A stretch of DNA of 64,000 nt from contig CANFSP010000003.1 of the NCBI GenBank assembly GCA_947449765.1, positions 158,705-222,704 on the forward strand, written 5' to 3'. Made by a program: the position numbers and the translations under genes. The notes beneath the pieces were generated by a model, which was not told the DNA's origin, ran no database searches, and was given only the letters and a program-made list of their open reading frames with translations. Shown here piece after piece: positions 40,291-48,139 of the stretch. The first letter of the stretch is position 1. The number at the start of each line of letters is the position of its first letter. The stretch is from Actinomycetota bacterium. Its GTDB lineage: Bacteria; Actinomycetota; Actinomycetes; Actinomycetales; Microbacteriaceae.

Positions 40291-41253
40291 GTGGCTCAGA
40301 AGAAAAAGCACCGTTCAGGTAACCCCGGCAAGCAAGCGCATCACCATCCCAAGAAGCCGGTGGCTCGCCAAAAGAAAATCGGGTGGATTGCGGGTGCTCG
40401 TCCGCACACGCTTCCGGTCGCAATTGCGCCGGTTATTGTTGGTGCCGGAGTCGCGGTGCGAGCTCACGTCTTCGACCTGACCCTGTTACTTCTCGCGCTC
40501 GCGGTAGCGCTCTTTCTTCAAATCGGCGTCAACTACGCCAACGACTATTCGGACGGGGTTCGGGGCACGGACGATCATCGAGTTGGCCCCGGTCGACTCA
40601 CCGCCACCGGAGCTAAACGCGCCGAGCACGTTCGCATCGCCGCGTTCGTCTTTTTTGGACTAGCGCTTCTCGCGGGCATTGCCATCACGGTGTTAACACA
40701 AATCTGGTGGCTCATCGCCGTCGGGCTCGTTGCCGTTGCGGCAGCGTGGTTCTACACCGGTGGCAAGCGACCCTACGGGTACTCTGGACTGGGTGAAGTT
40801 GCCGTCTTCATTTTCTTCGGCCCGGTAGCCACCATGGGCACCGCATTCATTCAGATGAAAGCTTTCTCGTTCTGGGCGTTGGCTGGAGGCGTCGCCATGG
40901 GGCTCCTCGCTGCTGCGGTCCTCCTCATCAACAACATCCGCGACATAGATACGGACCGTATCGCGCGCAAAAAAACGCTCGCGACGCGACTGGGTCAACG
41001 CGCATCCATCGGGCTCTACGTCGTCATGCTTGCGCTGCCCATGCTGGGGGCACTGGCGATTGGGTTCCTCCTGACGGACGTGCTTTACGTTCAGTTCGGC
41101 TGGCTCATCATCGCCCCTGCGATTCTCATCGCGGTGACTGCGCGCACGGCCGGCGAGTTCATCACGCTTCTCAAGCTCACCACGTGGTCCACACTCGTTT
41201 ATGCGGTGCTTTTCGGGTTGATGATCGCTCAGCCGTGGGTGGCTGCCGCCTAG
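40291..41253 (+). CDS. menA: 1,4-dihydroxy-2-naphthoate polyprenyltransferase
   Basis: A 320-residue UbiA-type membrane enzyme with about eight helices that joins the polyprenyl tail to dihydroxynaphthoate. The metal-binding motifs are NYANDYSDGVRGTDD (first Asp-rich) and NNIRDIDTDRIARKKTLAT (second). A basic His/Lys-rich N-terminus of about 30 residues is unusual but common in actinobacterial MenA. The leaderless GTG start is at 40291. Confidence 0.95.
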   Translation: MAQKKKHRSGNPGKQAHHHPKKPVARQKKIGWIAGARPHTLPVAIAPVIVGAGVAVRAHVFDLTLLLLALAVALFLQIGVNYANDYSDGVRGTDDHRVGPGRLTATGAKRAEHVRIAAFVFFGLALLAGIAITVLTQIWWLIAVGLVAVAAAWFYTGGKRPYGYSGLGEVAVFIFFGPVATMGTAFIQMKAFSFWALAGGVAMGLLAAAVLLINNIRDIDTDRIARKKTLATRLGQRASIGLYVVMLALPMLGALAIGFLLTDVLYVQFGWLIIAPAILIAVTARTAGEFITLLKLTTWSTLVYAVLFGLMIAQPWVAAA

Positions 41254-41271
41254 GGCTGAGAGAGGATGCGG

Positions 41272-41538
41272 CTAGAGCGCATCCTCATGCTCTTCATCCG
41301 TCACCGTTTTCTTTCGGTTCGTTTCACGTGAGCGCTCCATGCTGGATGCCATGCGGTGCCGCATATTTGTCAGCAGGAGAACCGACAGTGCGAGGGCGAT
41401 CATGGCCGCAAAAATGGCCGAAAGCCACAACGGAATTCCGAGAACGAGCCAACAAATGAGCAACGGCACGACAAGAAAGACGAGCCGAAGGAACGTGTAG
41501 AGAACCCACGCGGGAATGCGTTGAACGAGGCGTTTCAC
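41272..41538 (-). CDS. DUF4229-type small membrane protein
   Basis: An 88-residue protein with two or three helices (VLYTFLRLVFLVVPLLICWLV; LSAIFAAMIALALSVLLLT) and a charged tail (ERSRETNRKKTVTDEEHEDAL). The opening KRLVQRIPAWVLYTFLRL is typical of the DUF4229 family, which in actinobacteria sits beside menA. Function is unknown. The GTG at 41538 follows TAAACT by 7 nt on the minus strand, so the longer ORF from 41565 was rejected. Confidence 0.8.
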   Translation of the reverse strand: MKRLVQRIPAWVLYTFLRLVFLVVPLLICWLVLGIPLWLSAIFAAMIALALSVLLLTNMRHRMASSMERSRETNRKKTVTDEEHEDAL

Positions 41539-41545
41539 ACATGTG

Positions 41546-41551
41546 AGTTTA
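41546..41551 (-). promoter_or_regulatory. -10 box TAAACT of a leaderless promoter
   Basis: On the minus strand TAAACT ends 7 nt before the GTG at 41538. Confidence 0.5.
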
Positions 41552-41603
41552 GGTGAGTGCAGCATCCGTTTTGCCTGAGAACAGGTCAGGCACTCGGGTT
41601 GCG

Positions 41604-41609
41604 TAGACT
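41604..41609 (+). promoter_or_regulatory. -10 box TAGACT of a leaderless promoter
   Basis: TAGACT ends 6 nt before the ATG at 41616 and probably drives the small gene and menD. Confidence 0.55.
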
Positions 41610-41615
41610 TTGGGA

Positions 41616-41876
41616 ATGCTTCGCGTGTGGATCATTCTCGGTCTCGTGCTTCTTGTTGGCATACTGATCGGACTGTGGCTCGCGACCCGGGCGCGGCGCG
41701 CGGCGCGCGGGGGCGACAGCGGCTATCGCAGCGATTCTGCCCGAAGGAGTCGACCGGCGCCACGAGGACCGGACGACGACGCGGAATTCCTCCGCGGCAT
41801 AAACATCGATCCAGAAACCGGGCCCAGTGCTGGACCGGATGCAGACCCTGATCCTCGCAACGGTGATCGGACATGA
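41616..41876 (+). CDS. Single-pass small membrane protein upstream of menD
   Basis: An 86-residue protein with one N-terminal helix (MLRVWIILGLVLLVGILIGL), a short Arg-rich stretch, and an acidic Asp/Pro/Gly tail (DDDAEFLRGINIDPETGPSAG). I do not recognise a domain. The ATGA overlap with menD implies translational coupling. Similar short proteins with a PLD-nuclease-like N-terminal helix are frequent beside menD in Micrococcales, so a role around menaquinone or the membrane is possible. Confidence 0.7.
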   Translation: MLRVWIILGLVLLVGILIGLWLATRARRAARGGDSGYRSDSARRSRPAPRGPDDDAEFLRGINIDPETGPSAGPDADPDPRNGDRT

Positions 41877-43570
41877 CTCTCACACCAGCATCCCGGTTAG
41901 CCGGGCAGTTGCTTCACGCGATGATCCGTCGCGGACTGACCGACGTTATCGTGTGCCCCGGCGCCAGGTCTCAAGCCTTGGTCGTTGCCGCCCTCCAATT
42001 CGAAGCCGAAGGTCTCTTGCGCGTGCATGTGCGCATCGACGAGCGGGTTGCTGGATTTACTGCCCTCGGACTCGCGCTTGAGACGGGACGCCCGGCAGCA
42101 ATCATCACGACCTCGGGCAGCGCATTGGCGCATTTGTTCCCAGCCGTTCTCGAAGCACACCACGCGGGCGTGGGAATGATTCTGCTCACCGCCGACCGGC
42201 CTAGCGAGCTTCACGGTATCGGCGCCAATCAGGTCACCACGCAAAAAGACTTCTTCGGGGAATTCGTCCGCGCATCCCTCGACATCGACGCGCCCACAGA
42301 CGAGTGGCCTGACGCGGAGATGGTCGACGAAATGGTTCGTGAGGGTTTGTCGCGCGCACCGGGGCCGGTGCACTTCAATCTGGCGTTTCGCGAGCCGCTC
42401 TCTGGCGGGAGATGGATTCCGGATGCGGCAAACCCCCAACCGCTCACGCCCCTCCAGCCCAGCACAGATGCGCCAGTTGCACTGCCGCTCACCATCACAC
42501 GCGGCCCGCGAACGCTGGTCGTTGCGGGCACGGGCGCTGGCGCTGCCGCCGAAGAAACCGCTCACGCCGGTGGCTGGCCACTCATTGCCGAAGTCTCATC
42601 TGGAGCCCGTTTTGGACGCAACGTCATCCCCGCCTATCGTGCGGTTCTGCGCACGAGCGAGTCGGTCCAGAAAGTGGAGCGGATCGTCATTTATGGCCAC
42701 CCGACACTCAGCCGGGAGGTGCCGGATCTCATCGCGAACGCCCCCGAGGGATGCGAGATTATTGTCGTCGACTCGGGCGCGAGTGAGGTCTACAACCCTG
42801 GGCACCGGGTGACCGCGGTCATTTCTCGGGCTGACGTTGACGCTGGCGAGCCCAGCGCTGACGACCGTGAGTGGTTTTCGCAATGGATGAGCGCGGGGCA
42901 CAGTGCACATGCTGCTTGGCTCGATCGCTATGTGGCGGCGAATCCCAGTCAGGCCGCGCCAAATGTGGAGCTCGCCCGCTCTACCGATGTTGGTGACATG
43001 CGTGAATTTGCCCGAACCGAGTTGGCCGCTTCCCGGTCAGCTGTGACCCGCGAACTTCTCGTCGATGCCCTCTGGCGCGCGAGCTGGCCCCATGACCGCT
43101 TGGTGCTTGGTGCGTCACGTTTGATTCGGGTTGCCGACCGAATCCTGCCCGGAAAGAAGATTCCGGTATTTGCTAATCGAGGTCTAGCCGGCATCGACGG
43201 CACAATCGCGACAGCGTCGGGCATCGCGCTTGCGTCGGGGGCGCTCACACGCGTGCTGCTCGGGGATCTCGCCGCGCTGCACGATGCGGGCGCAATGCTT
43301 TTTGGTCCGCTCGAGCAGAGGCCGCGCATCCACGTCTTTGTCGCCAACGACGGCGGGGGAACCATTTTCGATTCGCTCGAACTAGTCGATCAGGTATCGC
43401 CGGAACTCGTGGATCGCGGTTTTTACACACCACACGGAGCCAACTTTGCTGCCTTGGCGCAGGCCTATGGGTGGAGCCACACGCGCGTGGAAACCGTCGC
43501 CGAACTGGAACGAGCACTGACCGCGTCACCAGAGGTTGCGCACCTCATCGAGGTCGTCATCGCCCGGTAA
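41873..43570 (+). CDS. menD: SEPHCHC synthase (2-succinyl-5-enolpyruvyl-6-hydroxy-3-cyclohexene-1-carboxylate synthase)
   Basis: A 565-residue thiamine-diphosphate enzyme acting on isochorismate and 2-oxoglutarate. The N-domain Glu/Arg motif is VRIDERVAGFTALGLAL, with SGSALAHLFPAVLEAHHAGVG. The ThDP-binding part is GDLAALHDAGAM, and VANDGGGTIFDSLE carries the metal-binding Asn. The C-terminal length is normal. It follows the small membrane protein with a 4-nt overlap. Confidence 0.94.
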   Translation: MTLTPASRLAGQLLHAMIRRGLTDVIVCPGARSQALVVAALQFEAEGLLRVHVRIDERVAGFTALGLALETGRPAAIITTSGSALAHLFPAVLEAHHAGVGMILLTADRPSELHGIGANQVTTQKDFFGEFVRASLDIDAPTDEWPDAEMVDEMVREGLSRAPGPVHFNLAFREPLSGGRWIPDAANPQPLTPLQPSTDAPVALPLTITRGPRTLVVAGTGAGAAAEETAHAGGWPLIAEVSSGARFGRNVIPAYRAVLRTSESVQKVERIVIYGHPTLSREVPDLIANAPEGCEIIVVDSGASEVYNPGHRVTAVISRADVDAGEPSADDREWFSQWMSAGHSAHAAWLDRYVAANPSQAAPNVELARSTDVGDMREFARTELAASRSAVTRELLVDALWRASWPHDRLVLGASRLIRVADRILPGKKIPVFANRGLAGIDGTIATASGIALASGALTRVLLGDLAALHDAGAMLFGPLEQRPRIHVFVANDGGGTIFDSLELVDQVSPELVDRGFYTPHGANFAALAQAYGWSHTRVETVAELERALTASPEVAHLIEVVIAR

Positions 43571-43614
43571 CCGAGCCGAGCCCAGCCCAGCCGAGCCCAG
43601 CCACGCACGAGTCG
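43571..43614. repeat. GAGCCCAGCC-type short repeats between menD and menF
   Basis: The gap holds runs of CCGAGCC and CCAGCC (43571-43605) between the convergent menD and menF genes. No terminator hairpin is visible. Confidence 0.4.
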
Positions 43615-44865
43615 CTATTCGACCGGCGACAGCGCATCCACGACTGGTCGGAACTTCATTTTCGTCTCCCGCAACTCCGCGTCGGGGTCTGAATTCGCCA
43701 TGATTCCGCATCCGGCGTAGGCAGTGACCTTCTGTCCGTCGACCTGCACGCACCGCAGGGCGATAGCCCACTCCCCGTCGCCGTTGGCGCCGATCCACCC
43801 GACCGGCCCGGCGTAACGTCCCCGGTCAAAAGGTTCCAGCGCCGTGATGACAGAGAGCGCCTCGGCGCGCGGGGTTCCGGCTACGGCCGCAGTCGGGTGA
43901 AGCGCGGCAATGACCTCGAGCGCTGTGGCGCCGTCTCTGAGGTCGCCGGTGATGTCGGTCGCGAGGTGCCACAAATTCGCGAGTCGCAACGTGAACGGAG
44001 ACTCTCCGAGAGTGACGTGGGTGGCGTACGGCTCAAGTTCGTCGATCACGGAACGCACCGCGAACGCGTGTTCGTCCAAATCTTTGGTATTCGTGGCAAG
44101 GGCCGATGCCGCGTCGAGGTCCGATTGGGGATCGATTCCCCGCGCTGCGGTCCCCGCCAGCACGCGCGCATCGACCGTTCCTTCCAACACGCGCACGAGA
44201 GTCTCCGGGCTCGAGCCGATGAGCCCGTCAATGGCAAACGTCCAGCAGTCCGGATAGCTCGCGGCAAGTGCCCCGATCATCGGTCGAATGTCGCTGCCGT
44301 CGGGAATCACGCCGGTGAGGTCTCGGGCCAGCACGACCTTGCTCACTTCACCGCGGGTGATTCGCGTCGATGCGTCTACCACCGAAGCGCGGTAGCCATC
44401 CTCGGTCTGTTGTCCCGGAGCAAACGAGACAACCGCCGGTTCGCCCAACGGAGCAATCGAGGGAATTTCAGCGCTCCAGGCTTTCTCACCCGCGGGGGTA
44501 ATCGTGGTAACCCACGTCACCCCGTCGCGTCGACCGATCACTACGCGCGGAATGATGAGCACGCTCGCCATGTGCGACTTCTCGGCGAAGCTAAAGCTGG
44601 CAAACGCGACGAGCCCCGTTCCGTGCAGGTTCACCTCATCAGTGACTGTGGCCGCGTCGGTTATCTCCTTCCAGGCACTTGCCGCATCATCGAATCGCGT
44701 GGCGTTGTTGAGGTTCAGTTTGAGCGCGCAGCCGTATCCCACGAGTCCGGCCCCTCGCCGGCGCCACAGCAGAGGATGTTCGGCATCGAGTATGTCGATA
44801 AACGCGGGTGCGTGCGCGAGCGGAACCGTGACCACGGTCAGGTGAAGCTCGGATAATGCACCCAC
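43615..44865 (-). CDS. menF: Isochorismate synthase
   Basis: A 416-residue chorismate-utilising enzyme that makes isochorismate for menaquinone. The C-terminal half carries the family signatures: ITRGEVSKVVLARDL, FAIDGLIGSSPETLVRV, LAGTAARGIDPQ, HPTAAVAGTPRAEALSVI, and RYAGPVGWIGANGDGEWAIALRC, with the catalytic acid and metal-binding Glu expected there. The start at 44865 (GTG) was chosen because TACGCT lies 7 nt upstream; a longer ORF from 45111 would run through menG. It is divergent from menG. Confidence 0.92.
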   Translation of the reverse strand: MGALSELHLTVVTVPLAHAPAFIDILDAEHPLLWRRRGAGLVGYGCALKLNLNNATRFDDAASAWKEITDAATVTDEVNLHGTGLVAFASFSFAEKSHMASVLIIPRVVIGRRDGVTWVTTITPAGEKAWSAEIPSIAPLGEPAVVSFAPGQQTEDGYRASVVDASTRITRGEVSKVVLARDLTGVIPDGSDIRPMIGALAASYPDCWTFAIDGLIGSSPETLVRVLEGTVDARVLAGTAARGIDPQSDLDAASALATNTKDLDEHAFAVRSVIDELEPYATHVTLGESPFTLRLANLWHLATDITGDLRDGATALEVIAALHPTAAVAGTPRAEALSVITALEPFDRGRYAGPVGWIGANGDGEWAIALRCVQVDGQKVTAYAGCGIMANSDPDAELRETKMKFRPVVDALSPVE

Positions 44866-44872
44866 GTGGTCA

Positions 44873-44882
44873 AGCGTAGACT
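44873..44882. promoter_or_regulatory. Overlapping divergent menF/menG promoters
   Basis: On the minus strand TACGCT (44873-44878) is 7 nt before the menF GTG at 44865. On the plus strand TAGACT (44877-44882) is 6 nt before the menG ATG at 44889. The hexamers share two bases. Confidence 0.6.
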
Positions 44883-44888
44883 CAAGAT

Positions 44889-45611
44889 ATGACGCGCGCT
44901 GACTTGAACAAAGAGCCTGACGAGGTTGCTGGCATGTTCGATGGCGTTGCTCAGGGTTATGACCGAACCAACCTCCTGCTCTCGGTCGGCAACGCTCCGC
45001 TGTGGCGTTTTCAGACGGTTCGGGCTCTTGCCCCCAAGGCCGGCGAAAAAATTCTTGACCTGGCCGCCGGCACCGGAACCAGTTCCGCTGCAATCGCGTC
45101 GTCGGGTGCAACGGTCGTGGCCGCCGATTTCAGCGAGGGGATGCTCGAGGTGGGGCGCGCGAAGCACGCCAGTAAGCCGAACCTCACCTTCACCCACGCT
45201 GATGCGATGTCGCTCCCGTTTAACTCATACGAATTTGATGCCGTGACGATCTCGTTCGGTTTGCGCAATATTGTCGACCCCAAACAGGCGCTCACGGAGA
45301 TGTTTCGCGTGACGAAGCCCGGCGGTCGAATCGTCATTTGCGAATTTTCCACGCCAATCGGGGGACTCACGGCGGCGATGTACAACGCCTACCTGCACCT
45401 CGCTATGCCCGCGATTGCCAAGCTCTCAAGCACCAATTCAGATGCCTACACGTATCTCGCCGAGTCGATTGAAGCATGGCCGAACCAGCGTGAACTTGCG
45501 GCCTGGATGCGCGCCGCCGGCTACGGCAACGTCGCATACAAAAATCTCAACCGTGGCATTGTGGCTCTACACCGCGGGACAAAACCACTCCATGATGCCG
45601 AAGTGGGCTGA
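44889..45611 (+). CDS. menG: Demethylmenaquinone methyltransferase
   Basis: A 240-residue SAM-dependent methyltransferase (MenG/UbiE family) for the last step of menaquinone synthesis. Diagnostic segments are MFDGVAQGYDRTNLLLSVGN, the SAM-binding LDLAAGTGTSSAAIA, DAVTISFGLRNI, and KPGGRIVICEFSTP. The length matches the family. It is followed after 6 nt by the polyprenyl synthase gene. Confidence 0.94.
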   Translation: MTRADLNKEPDEVAGMFDGVAQGYDRTNLLLSVGNAPLWRFQTVRALAPKAGEKILDLAAGTGTSSAAIASSGATVVAADFSEGMLEVGRAKHASKPNLTFTHADAMSLPFNSYEFDAVTISFGLRNIVDPKQALTEMFRVTKPGGRIVICEFSTPIGGLTAAMYNAYLHLAMPAIAKLSSTNSDAYTYLAESIEAWPNQRELAAWMRAAGYGNVAYKNLNRGIVALHRGTKPLHDAEVG

Positions 45612-45617
45612 GAACTC

Positions 45618-46661
45618 ATGACTAGCCGACCGGTTTCTGACGCGACAGCTCACCTGAGCTTGCGCGAGCGGTTGTTTGCATCGAGGGAAACCAAAGACCT
45701 GGGCCGTGTCATCGATCAGGGCATTGATCAGGTCGAATCCGGTCTCGTCGATCAAGTTCACTTCACACTCCCGATCGCTGATGCAGCCGGTCGGTACCTT
45801 ATCGCTGCTGGCGGCAAGCGCGTGCGTCCCATGCTCGCACTGTTGACGGCTCAGCTCGGCACCGGAACAACTGACGATGTCATTACCGCCGCCCAAGCCA
45901 TTGAGATAACCCACCTCGCATCGCTCTACCACGATGACGTCATGGATGACGCACCTCTTCGCCGAGGTGTCGACTCAGCTCATGTGGTCTACGGCAATTC
46001 CATCGCTATTCTCACCGGCGACCTGCTCTTTGCCCGCGCCAGCACACTCATGGCCCGCTTGGGTGAGCGTGCCATCAAGCTTCAAGCGGAAACATTTGAG
46101 CGACTGTGCATAGGTCAGCTCAATGAGACAGTAGGACCGCAGGCTGGAGCAGACCCGATTGAGCACTACATCAATGTGCTCACCGATAAGACGGGCTCGC
46201 TTATTTCAGCAGCGGGCCGGGCTGGCCTCATTTTCTCCGGGGCAAATCCCGACTTCGAAGACGCGATTGTGGCTTTCGGGGACAACGTCGGAATTGCGTT
46301 CCAGTTGGCCGATGATGTGATTGATCTCTCGCCCGACCCGGCCACGGGCAAGCGGGCCGGTACGGATCTCAAGGCCGGAGTGCCAACCCTCCCCACGCTG
46401 TACCTTGCTCGTCTGGCGCAAACCGATGCCGCTGCCGCTGGACTGCAGGAGCGCATCCAGCTCGCCGTTGATGCCGACGAAGACGCGCGACTCGAGGAGC
46501 TTGCGCGCGAACTTTATGAACACCCGGTCACGCAGGCGACTCGGGATGAGGCGCGCGCCTACGCGCAGCGCGCACTTGATGCCATTTCCGTCATTCCCGA
46601 CGGAGCGGTGAAGCAGGCTCTGGTTGGGTTTGCTGACCACGTCGTATCCCGCACCAGCTGA
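45618..46661 (+). CDS. Polyprenyl diphosphate synthase (trans)
   Basis: A 347-residue trans-prenyltransferase. The first Asp-rich motif is in YHDDVMDDAPLRRG and the second in FQLADDVIDLSPD. It elongates isoprenyl diphosphates, and from its place beside menG it probably makes the C40-C50 tail for MenA. The chain length cannot be read with confidence; residues before the first motif (ITHLASLYHDD) include small side chains, which suggests a long product. SD signals are weak. Confidence 0.92.
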   Translation: MTSRPVSDATAHLSLRERLFASRETKDLGRVIDQGIDQVESGLVDQVHFTLPIADAAGRYLIAAGGKRVRPMLALLTAQLGTGTTDDVITAAQAIEITHLASLYHDDVMDDAPLRRGVDSAHVVYGNSIAILTGDLLFARASTLMARLGERAIKLQAETFERLCIGQLNETVGPQAGADPIEHYINVLTDKTGSLISAAGRAGLIFSGANPDFEDAIVAFGDNVGIAFQLADDVIDLSPDPATGKRAGTDLKAGVPTLPTLYLARLAQTDAAAAGLQERIQLAVDADEDARLEELARELYEHPVTQATRDEARAYAQRALDAISVIPDGAVKQALVGFADHVVSRTS

Positions 46662-46718
46662 CTTGCGTGCGGGCGCGAGCTGCTTCGTGCCCACCCCTAT
46701 CGAGAAATCAGGAGACTC

Positions 46719-48071
46719 ATGTCCAAGCTTCGACTCGCCATCGTTGGCGCGGGACCGGCCGGTATTTATGCCGCTGACATCGCACTCAAGGCCGAGCGTT
46801 CCTTCGACATATCGATTGACCTGTTCGACCATCTGCCCGCTCCCTACGGTCTCGTTCGCTATGGGGTGGCTCCTGATCACCCGCGGATCAAGGGAATCAT
46901 TACGGCACTGCGTGAGGTTCTCGACCGAGGCGACATTCGCGTCTTCGGCAACGTACACTTCGGCACTGACATCACACTGGATGACCTCAAACAGCACTAC
47001 AACGCTGTCATTTTTGCCACCGGTGCGATAGAGGATGCTCCGCTCGAGATCAGCGGAATCGATCTCGAGGGCAGCTACGGTGCCGCGAACTTCGTGAGCT
47101 GGTTTGACGGTCACCCTGACGTTCCACGCGACTGGCCGCTTGAGGCCCGCGAGGTTGCCGTCATCGGCAACGGGAACGTGGCTCTGGATGTGGCGCGCAT
47201 GCTTGCCAAGCATGCCGACGACCTGCTCCCCACCGAGATTCCTGACAATGTTTATCAGGGGCTCAAAGCATCACCGGTCACGGACGTGCACGTTTTCGGT
47301 CGTCGCGGACCGGCACAGGCCAAGTTCAGTCCACTCGAACTTCGCGAACTCGGTGAACTCCGCGATGTCGACATGATCGTGTATGACGAAGACTTCGAGC
47401 TCGACGAGGCGAGCAAACAGGCCCTCGAGACAAACAAACAGGTCATGGTGCTGATGAAGGTGCTCAACTCGTGGCGGGAACGCGAAACGGGATCGGCAAG
47501 TCGTCGTCTGCACCTGCACTTCTATGCGAAACCGGTTGAACTTGTTGACGATGGCTCAGGCCGAGTCTCGGCGATTCGCTATGAGCGCATGCGCCCCGAC
47601 AACGCTGGTGGCGTGGTTGCCACGGGAGAGATTCGCGAGCTGCCCATCCAAGCTCTGTATCGCGCCGTCGGCTATTTCGGTTCTCCGCTGGATGGAGTGC
47701 CCTTCGATGACAAACGCGGGGTCATTCCCAATCGCGAGGGCCAGGTTCAGGGAGACGACGGCAAGATCATTCCCGGTGTCTACGCGACGGGCTGGATCAA
47801 GCGTGGCCCAATCGGGCTCATCGGTCACACGAAGTCTGATGCGATGGAAACCATCGCTCACGTCTTGCGCGACCAGGCTCAGTGGTGGGCGCCGGCGCAC
47901 CCGGGCGAAAACTCAATTGTCGAGCTTCTCGACGAGCGCGGAATCCGATACACCGATGCAGCTGGATGGGCCCGACTCGACGAGCACGAGATCGCTCTGG
48001 GCGAGCCGCAGGGACGCGCGCGCATCAAGGTCGTCGACCGCGACGAAATGATTGAGATTTCCCGCGGCTAG
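46719..48071 (+). CDS. fprA: Ferredoxin--NADP reductase (FprA, adrenodoxin-reductase type)
   Basis: A 450-residue FAD enzyme that passes electrons between NADPH and ferredoxin. The FAD-binding Rossmann motif is LAIVGAGPAGIYAAD, followed by LPAPYGLVRYGVAPDHPRIKGI. The NADP motif is VIGNGNVALDVARML, and GVYATGWIKRGPIGLIGHTKSDA is the conserved end. AGGAG lies 5 nt before the ATG. Members resemble mycobacterial FprA. It is adjacent to the quinone genes but separately translated. Confidence 0.94.
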   Translation: MSKLRLAIVGAGPAGIYAADIALKAERSFDISIDLFDHLPAPYGLVRYGVAPDHPRIKGIITALREVLDRGDIRVFGNVHFGTDITLDDLKQHYNAVIFATGAIEDAPLEISGIDLEGSYGAANFVSWFDGHPDVPRDWPLEAREVAVIGNGNVALDVARMLAKHADDLLPTEIPDNVYQGLKASPVTDVHVFGRRGPAQAKFSPLELRELGELRDVDMIVYDEDFELDEASKQALETNKQVMVLMKVLNSWRERETGSASRRLHLHFYAKPVELVDDGSGRVSAIRYERMRPDNAGGVVATGEIRELPIQALYRAVGYFGSPLDGVPFDDKRGVIPNREGQVQGDDGKIIPGVYATGWIKRGPIGLIGHTKSDAMETIAHVLRDQAQWWAPAHPGENSIVELLDERGIRYTDAAGWARLDEHEIALGEPQGRARIKVVDRDEMIEISRG

Positions 48072-48085
48072 CGAGCGAGGCTGAG

Positions 48086-48105
48086 CGCCACAAAAAACTG
48101 TGGCG
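48086..48105. terminator. Short hairpin between convergent genes
   Basis: CGCCACA, loop AAAAAC, TGTGGCG. It sits in the 68-nt gap between fprA and the convergent aminotransferase. No T-run follows, so the call is weak. Confidence 0.3.
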
Positions 48106-48139
48106 AGCGCCTGGGCCAGTGGCCTCCTAGCCTAGTGGC

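Noticed and set aside
43571..43614. GAGCCCAGCC repeats as a regulatory array
   Set aside because: Very short GC-rich slippage sequence between convergent stops, without pairing or spacing that suggests a site.
44866..45111. Extended menF start at 45111
   Set aside because: The extension lies inside menG and reads as non-protein-like sequence; the GTG at 44865 has the right -10 spacing.
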